Of a stretch of 6,912 nucleotides of DNA, positions 1 through 6,912 are shown in pieces. The position numbers and the translations under genes are program-made. The DNA is taken from contig JAZSHZ010000180.1 of NCBI GenBank assembly GCA_045533555.1, forward strand, positions 1-6,912. Direction: 5' to 3'. The DNA comes from SIG480 sp045533555 (GTDB lineage Bacteria; Bacillota; Clostridia; Oscillospirales; JAAYXM01). The notes beneath the pieces were generated by a model. It was given only the letters and a program-made list of their open reading frames with translations, had not been told where the DNA came from and ran no database searches. The first letter of the stretch is position 1, and each line of letters starts with the position of its first letter.

Positions 1-159
1 GACCGCTTGGCCTCCGACTTTGTCATAATGGCGGTGAGACATTGTTCCGCCTCCGCCGAAGTACATCCAGAAATCGCGTGTTGTTATATCGAGGTTGGAC
101 TCGCTTGTCTGATTTCGGTAGTCTATACCGTCCTGAATTGACGCAAATCCGTAACCGGT
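1..159 (-). other. Heparinase II/III-like C-terminal beta-sandwich, start only
   Basis: Residues about 2252-2304, cut by the window edge. TGYGFASIQDG is the usual first strand of this domain ('Y-G-x-A-x-L-R-x-G' in relatives). After a variable loop, RDFWMYFGGGGTMSHRHYDK follows, where His2293, His2295 and Asp2297 fit the HxHxD motif that lies at the toroid-sandwich interface of family members. The sequence stops seven residues later, so most of the sandwich and everything after it lies beyond base 1. Confidence 0.72.
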
Positions 160-3100
160 GAACAGACTGCTTGATACAGGGTTATATTCTCCGTGCTTTT
201 TGATTATCGCATCAATATTCTTCTGCAAGGCTTCCGGGTTCTTTGTGAATATATCGGAGTGAAGTCCCTTGACAGTGTTTCCGTTTGAATAGTAAAGAAT
301 CTGAGAGAAGAGTATTCTCTTTTCCTCTTTAAATTCATCGGATGCGTCCCACTTATCGATTGATTCGAGTGCTGCAAGGAAGAGATCCTGAGAGAATGAA
401 AGACCTATAAGTCCCGCGGTACCGGCATCACCGATGTTGGCTCGACGGATACCTGCAAGGATGTTTGCAAACTCAATCTGAAGCATCTTGATGTATTTCG
501 GGTTTGCGAGGAGGTCATCCTTAACTTCAACATCCTCATACCCCGAAAGTGTCTGTGCCATTTCAAGAAGGTTTGTAGCCCAGATTTTATTATAGCTGAG
601 TGATGATTCTGTTCCGATACCATCGCGGTCAACAGTGTTCATAATCTGCGGCATAACATTACCACCGGAACACTTTCCGTTCTTAACCGTACCAGGTTTC
701 ATGACAAAGTCGATGATTTCCTGAGTCTTCGGCTGAGTATCGAGGATAACAGCTGCTTTTGCAAGAGAATCCTGCTTGAATCCGAAGTTACCTGCAATTA
801 ATGCATTCTGAACACCGACAAGCGTTTCTTCAAGGATATTTTTCTCGACGTTTCTTCGAAGTGTTTCACTCGTTACACGCTTTTCGCCTGTTTCGGAATT
901 AACATCTGCAAGTTTGTCTTCATAATTGTATTTGTTTGCTTTCTCGGAAAGATAAGTAATAACCCGAGGATCATCATATATATCGAAAAATGCATCGTAT
1001 GACGTTGAGAATGTCGGTCCCATAAATCCGGCTTCCCAGATTGCGCCTACGGCCTTTCCGTAAGAAGCACCTGAATTCTGGAATTTTACAATACCAAGTT
1101 CTTCGTCATAATACTCGCGCATATTCAAATCGGGGTAGAAGTCTGCGACACGGTCGAGAATTATTGCGCCGGCTCTTCCGTACTTCTTATCTCCCGTATA
1201 AAGATATGCATCACGCAATGTATTCAGTGAATTTTTGATTACCTCTTTCTGCGGGTTTGCGTTACCGCCATCACCACCTGCCGCATACCACAACCCCATA
1301 TGGTTGTAGATTGCAACATAGATATGGACTTCGGGCACACCGTTCGGGTAAACTCTTCCGGTATCGTATCCAAGACCGTCGTCAACGCCCCACTTTGTGC
1401 CGTCGATTGTGTCTCCCGTAAGAGGATCTTTGTTGTACAAGGAACTGCTCGGATTGTAAAGTTCCGGATAAAGAATGTTCTTGAGATAGTCGACCTCTCC
1501 GTTTGTTTCAGCTTTGAGCTGTTCGTTTCTCTCGTGAGCGAGATTTACATCATATTCGCCGTGTTCATTCTTGCCAAGTTCATAAAGCTTTGCAAAATCG
1601 TTACTCGGGAAATATCTCTGACATTCAGGACACTGAACCTTCCACGGACGTGTGAGACCGTTCTTTACACTCCACGGATACGTTCCGTACGTATGGAGGG
1701 ATTTACCGCAATATTTACAAATTCGAATATTGGGGTCACCGGTGTAGCCGTTTGCGTATCCGCGCGGTACTCCCTGCGACGGTATAAGCTCGTAGATTGT
1801 ATCAAGGTTTGATACATAGTAATCGGCTTTCTGTATGATCGTATCGTAGTCTGCTTTTGCCCAGTCGTACTTTTCGATATTTTCACGTGCTGTGGCAATC
1901 TCTTCAGGAGTATAATAGGTTGATTTTGTCTTGCCGTGACGTACCGAAACATTCATTGACCCGGTGTGCGATACTCCGTCCGGCATAGTTACGGTTGCAA
2001 ATACCGTGGCAGTTCCCTGCTCTCCCGGAGTCATAAAGCCATTGTCATCAACCGTTACAACTGCTTCATCAGAACTTTCATACTCTACCAATGCGCCTGT
2101 CATATCCATTTCAGCACCGATGTTATTGATTGCTTTGACAGTGAGAGCATAGCCGTTTCCACCCGGAGCCATAACCCATGATTCCGACGAAACGACAACG
2201 GATGTAAAGCCTTCGGGTGTTACGCTGATATCTTTTGTCGGTTCAAATTCCGTACCGTTATAGAACACCTTTGCCGTGAGTGTGACATCTCCCGCACCAA
2301 TACCTGTTATTGTGTTACCTGAGATATCAACATCGCCTTCACCTGCATCGGTCAATGTGTAGTAACCGTTTTCGTTGACCGAACCGTCCCTGTTTAGACC
2401 GAAATTCAGTAAAGAGCCGTTGCTGAGCACTGCACCTACATCAAAGCCGATACTTGCACCTACCGGTACGGAATCGGCATCCGTGTTGATTACAACCTCC
2501 GAAAGTGCAGGTTCCGAATCAATGTAATTAAGTGTCAATGATCTCGGATACACGTATCCTGCAACAAGAGCACGTACCGTAAGCGTGTTTATACCCTTTT
2601 CAAGATATACGGGGTTAAGTTTTACGGAAATCGGATTATTAACATCATCATCTTCCGCACTAAAGTCGCATCTGCCTGCATACTCGCCATTGATGTAGAG
2701 AATGCCGGGTCTTCCCGATTGTGTTCTCGCACCAACAAACAACGGCTGATACCAGCCTGAATAGTCTACCTTAATATCAAATGTTATATCCGATTCAACG
2801 GTATTATCTGCTTTCGGTGCAGAGAACTGAATACCGTGTGCAAGATGACGTATTCTCTTGAAGTCTCCGTTGAGTGCCTCGGTAATTCGTGTGGAAGATG
2901 TTTCATTACGGTTTACGCGCCACTCATCTTCTTCAATCGTTGCGTTAAGTGCCGAAGTGTTTGCCGGTCTTGCACAGAAGTCAAACAATTTACCTCTCGG
3001 TGAATTTACCGTAACTTCAACTTCAAACTGCTCTGTGGTTACTGTTGAATCATTTGCAGAAACCGTTGCAATGACTTTTGCAGTACCTTCAGAAACACCT

Positions 3101-6100
3101 GTCACCGTACCGTCGGAGGATACTCTGATGATTGCCGCATCTTCATCATTTACAAGTGCAAACCTTACATCACAACGCGAGATATCCGCTGCAGATCCGC
3201 TTTCGTGCATTGCATTTACGGAAAGCTTTATATCGAACCCTTCTTCAACACTTGTCGCACCAACTATTTTTGCACTGACAAGCTTTGTTGTATCAATAAT
3301 TGCGATATTGACGGAGGTTCTTGTGTTGTAGCTTCCCGTTGAAGCATAGACGTTGATTGTTGCAGTTCCTGCACTCTTTGCTGTTACCGTACCGTTCTGG
3401 TCTACGGTTGCAATTTCAGGTGTTGCACTTTCATAGAAGAGCGTTACACCTTCTCCCGAATATTCGGTTCTGTCGGTATTGTAGTATTTGATTGAAATAT
3501 CTGCGGTTTCGCCCGGTTTAAGCTCGGATTTGTCCGAAGTTGCTTCCATGCTTTCGAACATAACCTCAAGACCCGAAACCTTTATCGGAATGATTCCGAC
3601 CTGAGTTTCGTTTCCGATTGTTACGGTTGCTTTGATTTCGCATTCACCGTCGCTGACGACCGTGATTGTACCGTTTTCCGAAACCTTTGCAACAACGGGG
3701 TTGGTTGTTGAATATTCTATCTTTGCCTTTCCGCCGTCTTTTGCAAACGCAATCTTTTTGCCCGTGCTTGTATACATATCGACAGTTGTCTCAAATGTAT
3801 CGTAGGTCTTTGCTTCTTCAAGGCTTCCCTTGAGTTTAAAATCGACAGTGTCGAACCTGACTTCACGGAAGGACATATGTGCAAGGCTCGTTTCATAGCC
3901 CTGATCTGCACTGTTTGTTGAGAACTGAACCTTCGGTCTGATTGCCATATTCTGCCCAAAGTTCATACATACGGGACCTGTGGTAAAATATGTCCACGGC
4001 TGGTCGCCTGTCTTATCGCCCCAAAGATTTATGGAGAGCGAATCAATTTCGGTAAGCTTTGTTCCGCTGACCGTATAGTAGAACAGCTGAACAAGGGTTT
4101 GCGGCATAACCTTTACGTTATCGAGCTTTACAAAGCCCGAGAACTCGTAAATTCTGCCGTCTTCGACGTTTATTCCGCCGGCGTGGCTTGTTCCTTCCTC
4201 GTTATAGAACGCTGCTGTATTTTCGATTCTGAAAATTCGGTGCAATGAAGACGGATCGGTTGCCGGAGTGTTGTCAACCATAACCTTGAACATATTGGTT
4301 TTTCTTCCTGTTATATCCGAAACAACATTCTTGATATGCTCGTAATTGTAGATGTCACGCTTTGCATCTCTTGTTGCACGCCAGAACACATCGGCATTCT
4401 TGATTCCGGGTACACTGTTGTCGGAAAGGTAGACCCCTCTCTCAAATTCGCCGTGGTTTACGCCGTGACGGATAAGCATATTTTCACCGACTACAGCGAG
4501 TCTGAACCTGAATTCGCGCTCGGTATCACCGAGAGTTACCTTTGCGGTTACTTCACTCTGTCCGAGAGAAACACCGGTGAAGCATCCGTCGTCTTCTTTG
4601 ATAATATCTTCGTTTTCAATTGTGTATTCGTATTTGAGACCGCTGCCCGGATAGTTTCCGTCAGCATCTGTTACCTTAATGAACTGTGACTCACCTGCTC
4701 CGAGATATCCAAGCGGGAAATCGAAGTTGAGCACTTCGGGAATTTCAGTTGCTTCAAAAGGTGCTTTCACGGAGATTGTCTTTTTACCGACAACTGTTTC
4801 ACCGTAAGCTTCAAGTGTTACCGAAAGCTCGACAAGACCTGCCTTCTTTGCATAAATCTCGCCGCTTTCCCTATCGATTACCACAATGCTCTCATCCGAG
4901 GATTTGAATGTATACGGAACGAGCGACAAATCTGCAGCTGCACCGGATTCGGTATATGCCATTGCTTTTGCAAATGCATATTTCCCGACTTCGATTTCAT
5001 CAGGTACGGACAAGCCTGCAACGGATATTTCATCAATCGGGTCAAGGGTTATTTCGGATATATAGATGCTCTGAAGATCCGTAACACTTCCCGAGGTATT
5101 ACTGAAGGTGTTTGAATTCTGTTCAAAGAGTTCCTTTGTCGGGTTGAATATAAGAATATATTCGCCCGGGTTCTTTACATCTACCCAGCCGATGTTTGCA
5201 GTTGTGCCTGTGACCGATTTGAATGTTCCTACATTTTTAAAGCTGTCATCCGCAATCACCGCATCAATATCGGATGATGAGTATTTTGCACGGTCAGCCA
5301 CTCCAAAATATACATCGACGAGTGCATTCTGAGCACCTGCATAGCTTGAATTTACATCGAGTTTAAATTTGCCTGCATACGGAACCCTGAGTCTGAGCGC
5401 CAGATACGGACGTGTAGCACTCAAATCACCGTATTTGTCTGCATGAAGCTGAGCCATAAGGTAATTCGTGTGAAGCTGATAGCTGTAGACAGAATCACCA
5501 AGCGGTGTTTCAACACCCCAAAGTTCGCTCTTGGAGCTGTCCATAATATAGAACGGTGAGACTATATTTCCTTCTGCATCCTTATTTACCTTTGACTTCC
5601 AGTTCATAAGGTTCCAGTTCATAATGAGTGTTCCAATACGTGTTCCGTCTGTAATTGCTTCCCAACCGCCGACAGCAGGTGCCGACTGATAAGCATACAT
5701 CTTATCAAGGAAGAATGAACCGGATCTCATTGAATAATTAATCGCCTTTTTTTCCGAAGGAGCTTCCCAATCGGTTACGGTGAGTGTTTGCTTTCCGCTG
5801 AGGGTAGTTCCTGCAACAGATACCTCTGCAATAATATCAACGTTTCCTGACTTTTTGGTAAACACTTCACCTGTTGTTTCATCAACAACGGCAATATCGG
5901 TATCCGAGCTTGACCATTTGAAACCTGCAAGCTCATACGGTTTTGTACCCGCATAGCCCTCTGCAGAAGCTTTGAAGCTTGTGCCTGCCTTGAATGAGGA
6001 CGAATATTCATCAAACGAAACTTCAATTCTGTCGGGAAGTTCAATCGGGACGAGTCTTAATTCGGAAAGATAGATTGCCTGAAGGTCATTGATTGAACCT

Positions 6101-6912
6101 GACGAATTTGAGAATGTTTCCGAAGCAATCGCAAGATTTTCTACTGTCGGATTGAATATAAGAATGTATTCGCCCGGAGACGGAACGTTAATTGTGCCTA
6201 CGCTTGAAGTAGCATTCTTTTTACTCTGATATGTTCCTGCTTTCGGAAGGTCTGCGATGAGTCCGTCGATATCCTTTGCTGCATACTGAGATTTTCCGGC
6301 TACCCCGAAGTGAACATCGACAAGTGCATCAGCTTTGCCGTGTGCAGTTGCAGAGTATACATCAAGATTGTAATTTCCCGCATACGGAATTCTCAATCTG
6401 TATGCAATATACGGACGATTTGTGCTTGCTTGCCCGTAGTAGCTTGATTTGAACTGAATTACCGTAGCCGTTGCATTTACCTGAATTGAGTTTGTGTTCT
6501 TTATTGCAGGAATCTCAACACCCCAAGGACGAGTTTTTGAAAGATCCATAATATAGAACGGAGAAACGATGTTTCCGCCAACATCCTTATTCACCTTAGC
6601 ATTCCAGTGTGCAAGCTGAAGATTCATAAGGAGCGTTCCGTTACGCGTTCCGTCGAGAATGGATGCCCAACCGTCTTTCGGTGCTGTCGTATAAGAATAC
6701 ATCTTATCGAGGAAGAAAGCATTCGAATGAGTTGCGTACACGAGTGTTCCGGGATTTTCGCCTGCATCGGGAGTTATGACATTGAGCGTTTTTGTGCCGA
6801 CAATCTTTTCGCCCTCAACCTCAATCTCCGCCTTGATTTCCGTCTGTCCGGCAGATTTGGTTTCAACCTTACCGGTTGAAGCGTCAATTGTTGCAACAGA
6901 GGTGTTTGTGCT
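1..6912 (-). CDS. Giant multidomain heparinase II/III-like polysaccharide lyase, partial at both ends
   Basis: One frame is open for 2304 codons without a stop and fills the window, so both termini are missing. The product begins inside a Big_2 Ig-like domain. It carries two copies of a 335-residue unit, at least seven further Ig-like domains and two carbohydrate-binding-like sandwiches, and ends in a heparinase II/III-like lyase region (residues about 1666-2304). Visible lyase landmarks are a CxxC-x25-CxxC site (1732-1764), GNFGFKQ (2041-2047), DGIGTESSLSY with candidate catalytic Tyr2107, and SHRHYDK (2292-2298) matching the family's HxHxD motif. Such lyases cleave uronic-acid polysaccharides by beta-elimination; the polymer here is unknown. 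The domain string implies export, probably surface display, but signal peptide and anchor would lie outside the window. Most lyases of this fold are far shorter (roughly 600-900 residues), so the accessory region is unusually long. Confidence is high for the coding frame, good for the lyase family and low for the substrate. Confidence 0.93.
160..1917 (-). other. Heparinase II/III-like lyase: alpha-helical toroid region
   Basis: Residues about 1666-2251. It starts with the helix YYTPEEIATARENI and stays helix-rich, as expected for the (alpha/alpha) toroid of heparinase II/III and alginate-lyase-like enzymes. Landmarks are the zinc-type site (1732-1764), YNHMGLWYA around His1871, GASYGKAVGAIWEAG, GNFGFKQDSLAKAAVILD (2041 on; the family's 'GN-x4-Q' helix) and DGIGTESSLSYNKIW, where Glu2102 and Tyr2107 match the 'DG..xE.S..Y' motif whose Tyr serves as catalytic acid/base in characterised relatives. 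The recognition rests on motif order and fold pattern; no polysaccharide lyase family number can be assigned. Confidence 0.75.
1621..1719 (-). other. Putative zinc site, CxxC-x25-CxxC
   Basis: Cys1732 and Cys1735 (ICKYCGKSL) and Cys1761 and Cys1764 (VQCPECQRYFPSNDF) are spaced as in zinc ribbons or knuckles, with aromatic and glycine residues between them (TYGTYPW, RPWK). They are four of the few cysteines in the 2304 residues. From memory, similar CxxC pairs before an 'FPxNDF' segment occur in some heparinase II/III-like proteins. A structural zinc near the start of the toroid is inferred. Confidence 0.7.
1939..2208 (-). other. Big_2 Ig-like domain preceding the catalytic region
   Basis: Residues about 1569-1658. 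TSVVVSSESWVMAPGGNGY is followed by the core YESSDEAVVTVDDNGFMT, then TVFATVTMPDG and a closing MNVSVRHG. It is a good Big_2 match with the SSD and V-D-D-N-G elements. About ten residues (GKTKSTYYTP) link it to the first helix of the lyase region. Confidence 0.85.
2218..2511 (-). other. Ig-like domain, divergent
   Basis: Residues about 1468-1565, opening with ALSEVVINTDADSVPVGASI (an 'S-V-P-V-G' first strand) and ending TKDISVTP. The second half, VDISGNTITGIGAGDVTLTA, keeps the Big_2 'x-x-G-N-x-I-x-G-x-x-x-G-x-x-x-L' pattern. The middle stretch (NRDGSVNENGYYTLTD) departs from the usual SSD motif. It is likely a spacer in front of the last Big_2 domain. Confidence 0.65.
2518..3000 (-). other. 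Galactose-binding-like (CBM6/35-type) beta-sandwich, tentative
   Basis: Residues about 1305-1465. It holds ITFDIKVDYSGWYQPLFVGAR, RPGILYINGEYAGRCDF, an acidic loop (EDDD) and VYLEKGINTLTVRALV, ending SLTLNYID. The series 'D-x-x-V-x-Y-S-G-x-Y' strand, 'I-x-I-N-G-x-Y-x-G' strand, then 'L-x-x-G-x-N-T-L-T-V' is typical of jelly-roll carbohydrate-binding domains that dress up glycan-active enzymes. Cys1313 and Cys1415 both lie here in an otherwise cysteine-poor protein and could pair. The fold call is reasonable; the ligand is unknown. Confidence 0.6.
3004..3285 (-). other. Big_2-type Ig-like domain
   Basis: Residues about 1210-1303, opening LVSAKIVGATSVEEGFDI and ending FEVEVTVN. The core IIRVSSDGTVTGVSEGTA followed by KVIATVSAN is the standard Big_2 second half. 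The first half includes a single cysteine (SRCDV). It is the third domain of the run and leads directly into the next sandwich domain. Confidence 0.82.
3295..3567 (-). other. Big_2-type Ig-like domain
   Basis: Residues about 1116-1206. It opens with SDKSELKPGETADISIKY, a classic first-strand 'L-K-P-G-E-T' Ig motif. The core is YESATPEIATVDQNGTVT, followed by AKSAGTATINVYA. This is the clearest Big_2 match in the protein. It sits in the middle of the three-domain run and is likely an extracellular spacer. Confidence 0.88.
3574..3843 (-). other. Big_2-type Ig-like domain
   Basis: Residues about 1024-1113, from DFKLKGSLEEAKTYD to IPIKVSG. The core YSTTNPVVAKVSENGTI followed by VVSDGECEIKATVTIG matches the Big_2 pattern with an S-E-N-G turn. 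It is the first of three Ig-like domains in a row between the two carbohydrate-binding-like sandwiches, probably acting as a spacer. Confidence 0.8.
3847..4488 (-). other. Carbohydrate-binding-like domain resembling CBM_4_9
   Basis: Residues about 809-1022. It opens GENMLIRHGVNHGEFERG, like the 'N-L-x-N-x-x-F-E-x-G' start of CBM_4_9-type galactose-binding sandwiches. It continues with a tryptophan in FWRATRDAK, then GRIYEFSGFVKLD (the 'Y-x-F-S-G-x-V-K' strand typical of the family), VQLFYYTVSG, the aromatic strand QPWTYFTTGPV, and closes with AHMSFREVRFDTV, which fits the final strand. Such domains bind glycan chains and occur in many polysaccharide-degrading enzymes. The internal order fits well, but the assignment is from memory of the family pattern and the ligand is unknown. 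Confidence 0.6.
4489..4761 (-). other. Divergent Ig-like domain
   Basis: Residues about 718-808. A short proline/acidic linker (EATEIPEV) leads into a beta-rich region with DFPLGYLGAGESQFIKVTD, YEYTIENEDIIKEDDGCF and QSEVTAKVTL strands. The strand order and the 'I..EDDGCFTGVSLGQSEVTAKV' type pattern resemble Big_2, but the SSD motif is replaced by TIENED. I read it as a degenerate bacterial Ig-like domain; another small beta-sandwich is possible. Confidence 0.55.
4762..5031 (-). other. Big_2 Ig-like domain after repeat copy 2
   Basis: Residues about 628-717, from ISVAGLSVPDEIEVG to KKTISVKA. The core FKSSDESIVVIDRESGEI followed by AKKAGLVELSV has the Big_2 strand-turn-strand pattern. It closely resembles the Ig domain at 5770-6039, including the 'VVGKKT' versus 'LSGKQT' strand, consistent with being part of the duplicated unit. 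Likely an extracellular spacer. Confidence 0.85.
5035..5745 (-). repeat. Tandem protein repeat, copy 2 (unrecognised module plus jelly-roll-like half)
   Basis: Residues about 390-626. It carries the same ordered motifs as copy 1, shifted by 334-336 residues: FFLDKMYAY (400-408), DGTRIGTLIMN (422-432), KVNKD (441-445), GNIVSPFYIMD (448-458), RPYLALRLRVPYAG (501 on), ALVDVYFGVA, PGEYILIFNPT (582-592) and LQSIYISEITL. The constant offset and the shared motif order show an internal duplication of roughly 1 kb. Divergence is concentrated between GVE.P and the RPY strand, where copy 2 has a Tyr/His/Gln-rich stretch. Function is not established; the jelly-roll half suggests carbohydrate binding. Confidence 0.85.
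5770..6039 (-). other. Big_2 Ig-like domain between repeat copies
   Basis: Residues about 292-381, starting LPDRIEVSF and ending KQTLTVTD. The core WSSSDTDIAVVDETTGEV followed by a 'KKSGNVDIIAEV' strand is a textbook Big_2 signature: a W/F-x-SSD strand, a V-D-x-x-x-G turn, then G-x-x-x-I/V. It separates the two composite modules and lines up with the partial domain at the window edge and the one at 4762-5031. Its likely role is a rigid extracellular spacer. Confidence 0.85.
6043..6747 (-). repeat. Tandem protein repeat, copy 1 (unrecognised module plus jelly-roll-like half)
   Basis: Residues about 56-290. The first half holds FFLDKMYSY (66-74), DGTRNGTLLMN (87-97), KVNKD (106-110) and GNIVSPFYIMD (113-123). 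The second half starts at RPYIAYRLRIPYAG (166 on), continues with ALVDVHFGVA and PGEYILIFNPT (246-256), and ends LQAIYLSELRL. The second half reads like a CBM6/35-type or galactose-binding beta-sandwich: a 'R.R.PYAG.Y.LDV' strand pair, a 'PGEYIL' strand and a closing 'IY.SE..L' strand. I cannot name the first half. About half the residues match copy 2 by eye, and the DNA shares the exact 17-mer at 6545-6561 with 5540-5556. A carbohydrate-binding or structural role is inferred. Confidence 0.85.
6775..6912 (-). other. Big_2 Ig-like domain, C-terminal part (cut by window edge)
   Basis: Residues 1-46 show the second half of a Big_2 fold. TSVATIDASTGKVETKSAG is the usual pattern of a strand, a D-x-x-x-G turn and an 'xxxGxxxI' strand, and alternating beta residues run up to TLNVI. 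It stands in the same place before repeat copy 1 as the Big_2 domain at 5770-6039 does before copy 2. The repeating unit therefore probably includes the Ig domain, and the gene extends well beyond base 6912. Big_2 domains are adhesive or spacer folds of surface and secreted proteins. Confidence 0.75.

Noticed and set aside
1300..1812. 170-codon plus-strand open frame
   Set aside because: It lies entirely antisense to the lyase toroid frame, and its product has no recognisable domain. Its length is a by-product of codon bias in the real gene.
160..1917. Assignment to a specific lyase family and substrate (heparin, alginate or other)
   Set aside because: The motifs support the shared heparinase II/III fold but not a numbered family. 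Naming a substrate would need alignment to characterised enzymes.
2858..3331. 157-codon plus-strand open frame rich in Ser, Thr and Val
   Set aside because: It is antisense to two domains of the long gene. The Ser/Thr/Val-rich composition comes from reading complementary beta-strand codons, and no ribosome binding site or domain supports it.
4336..4689. 117-codon plus-strand open frame
   Set aside because: It is antisense to the Ig-like and CBM_4_9-like segments and has no independent support.
5775..6044. 89-codon minus-strand frame, and similar short ones at 405-632, 1665-1952 and 3717-3959
   Set aside because: They are out of frame with the continuous 2304-codon frame on the same strand, which carries the recognisable domains.
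5035..6747. Insertion sequence or CRISPR as an explanation for the repeated DNA
   Set aside because: There are only two diverged copies, the repeat is in frame and keeps protein motifs, and no terminal inverted repeats or short regular spacers are seen. It is a protein-domain duplication.
1..6912. Promoters, terminators, riboswitches, tRNA or other RNA genes
   Set aside because: The window is coding throughout with no gap between genes, and I saw no cloverleaf or strong hairpin followed by a T-run that would argue for one.
1..6912. Frameshift or pseudogene in the long frame
   Set aside because: Domain motifs continue in one frame from end to end with no stop or frame change, so the gene appears intact within the window.

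Overview
The whole window is the interior of one very large protein-coding gene on the minus strand. Reading from base 6912 down to base 1, a single frame stays open for all 2304 codons with no stop. Both ends are missing: the start codon and any signal peptide lie beyond base 6912, and the stop lies beyond base 1. There is no intergenic DNA, so no promoter, terminator or RNA gene is expected, and I saw none. Residue numbers in this annotation count from the codon at 6910-6912, not from the true start.

In translation order the protein is: (a) the tail of a bacterial Ig-like (Big_2) domain; (b) two tandem copies of a composite unit of about 335 residues, each made of a module I do not recognise by name (conserved FFLDKM, GTR.GTL.MN, VNKD and GNIVSPFYIMD motifs), a jelly-roll-like half and a following Big_2 domain; (c) a further divergent Ig-like domain; (d) a domain resembling the CBM_4_9 carbohydrate-binding family; (e) three Big_2-type domains in a row; (f) a second galactose-binding-like sandwich; (g) two more Ig-like domains; (h) a C-terminal catalytic region of the heparinase II/III-like polysaccharide lyase type. 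Region (h) has an alpha-helical toroid carrying a four-cysteine putative zinc site, then the start of the lyase beta-sandwich with an HxHxD-like motif. The window ends seven residues after that motif.

The architecture suggests a secreted or cell-surface polysaccharide-degrading enzyme. A string of Ig-like spacers and carbohydrate-binding-like domains would hold a C-terminal lyase domain away from the cell and against a polymer. The substrate cannot be told from this sequence. Heparinase II/III-fold lyases act on uronic-acid polymers such as heparan sulfate and alginate.

Moderate GC, codon choice rich in GCA, ACA, AGA, CTT and TCG, and a giant protein with many Big_2 domains fit an anaerobic Clostridia-like gut or rumen bacterium. 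That assignment is an inference with modest confidence. The standard code reads through cleanly, with no in-frame TGA, TAG or TAA.
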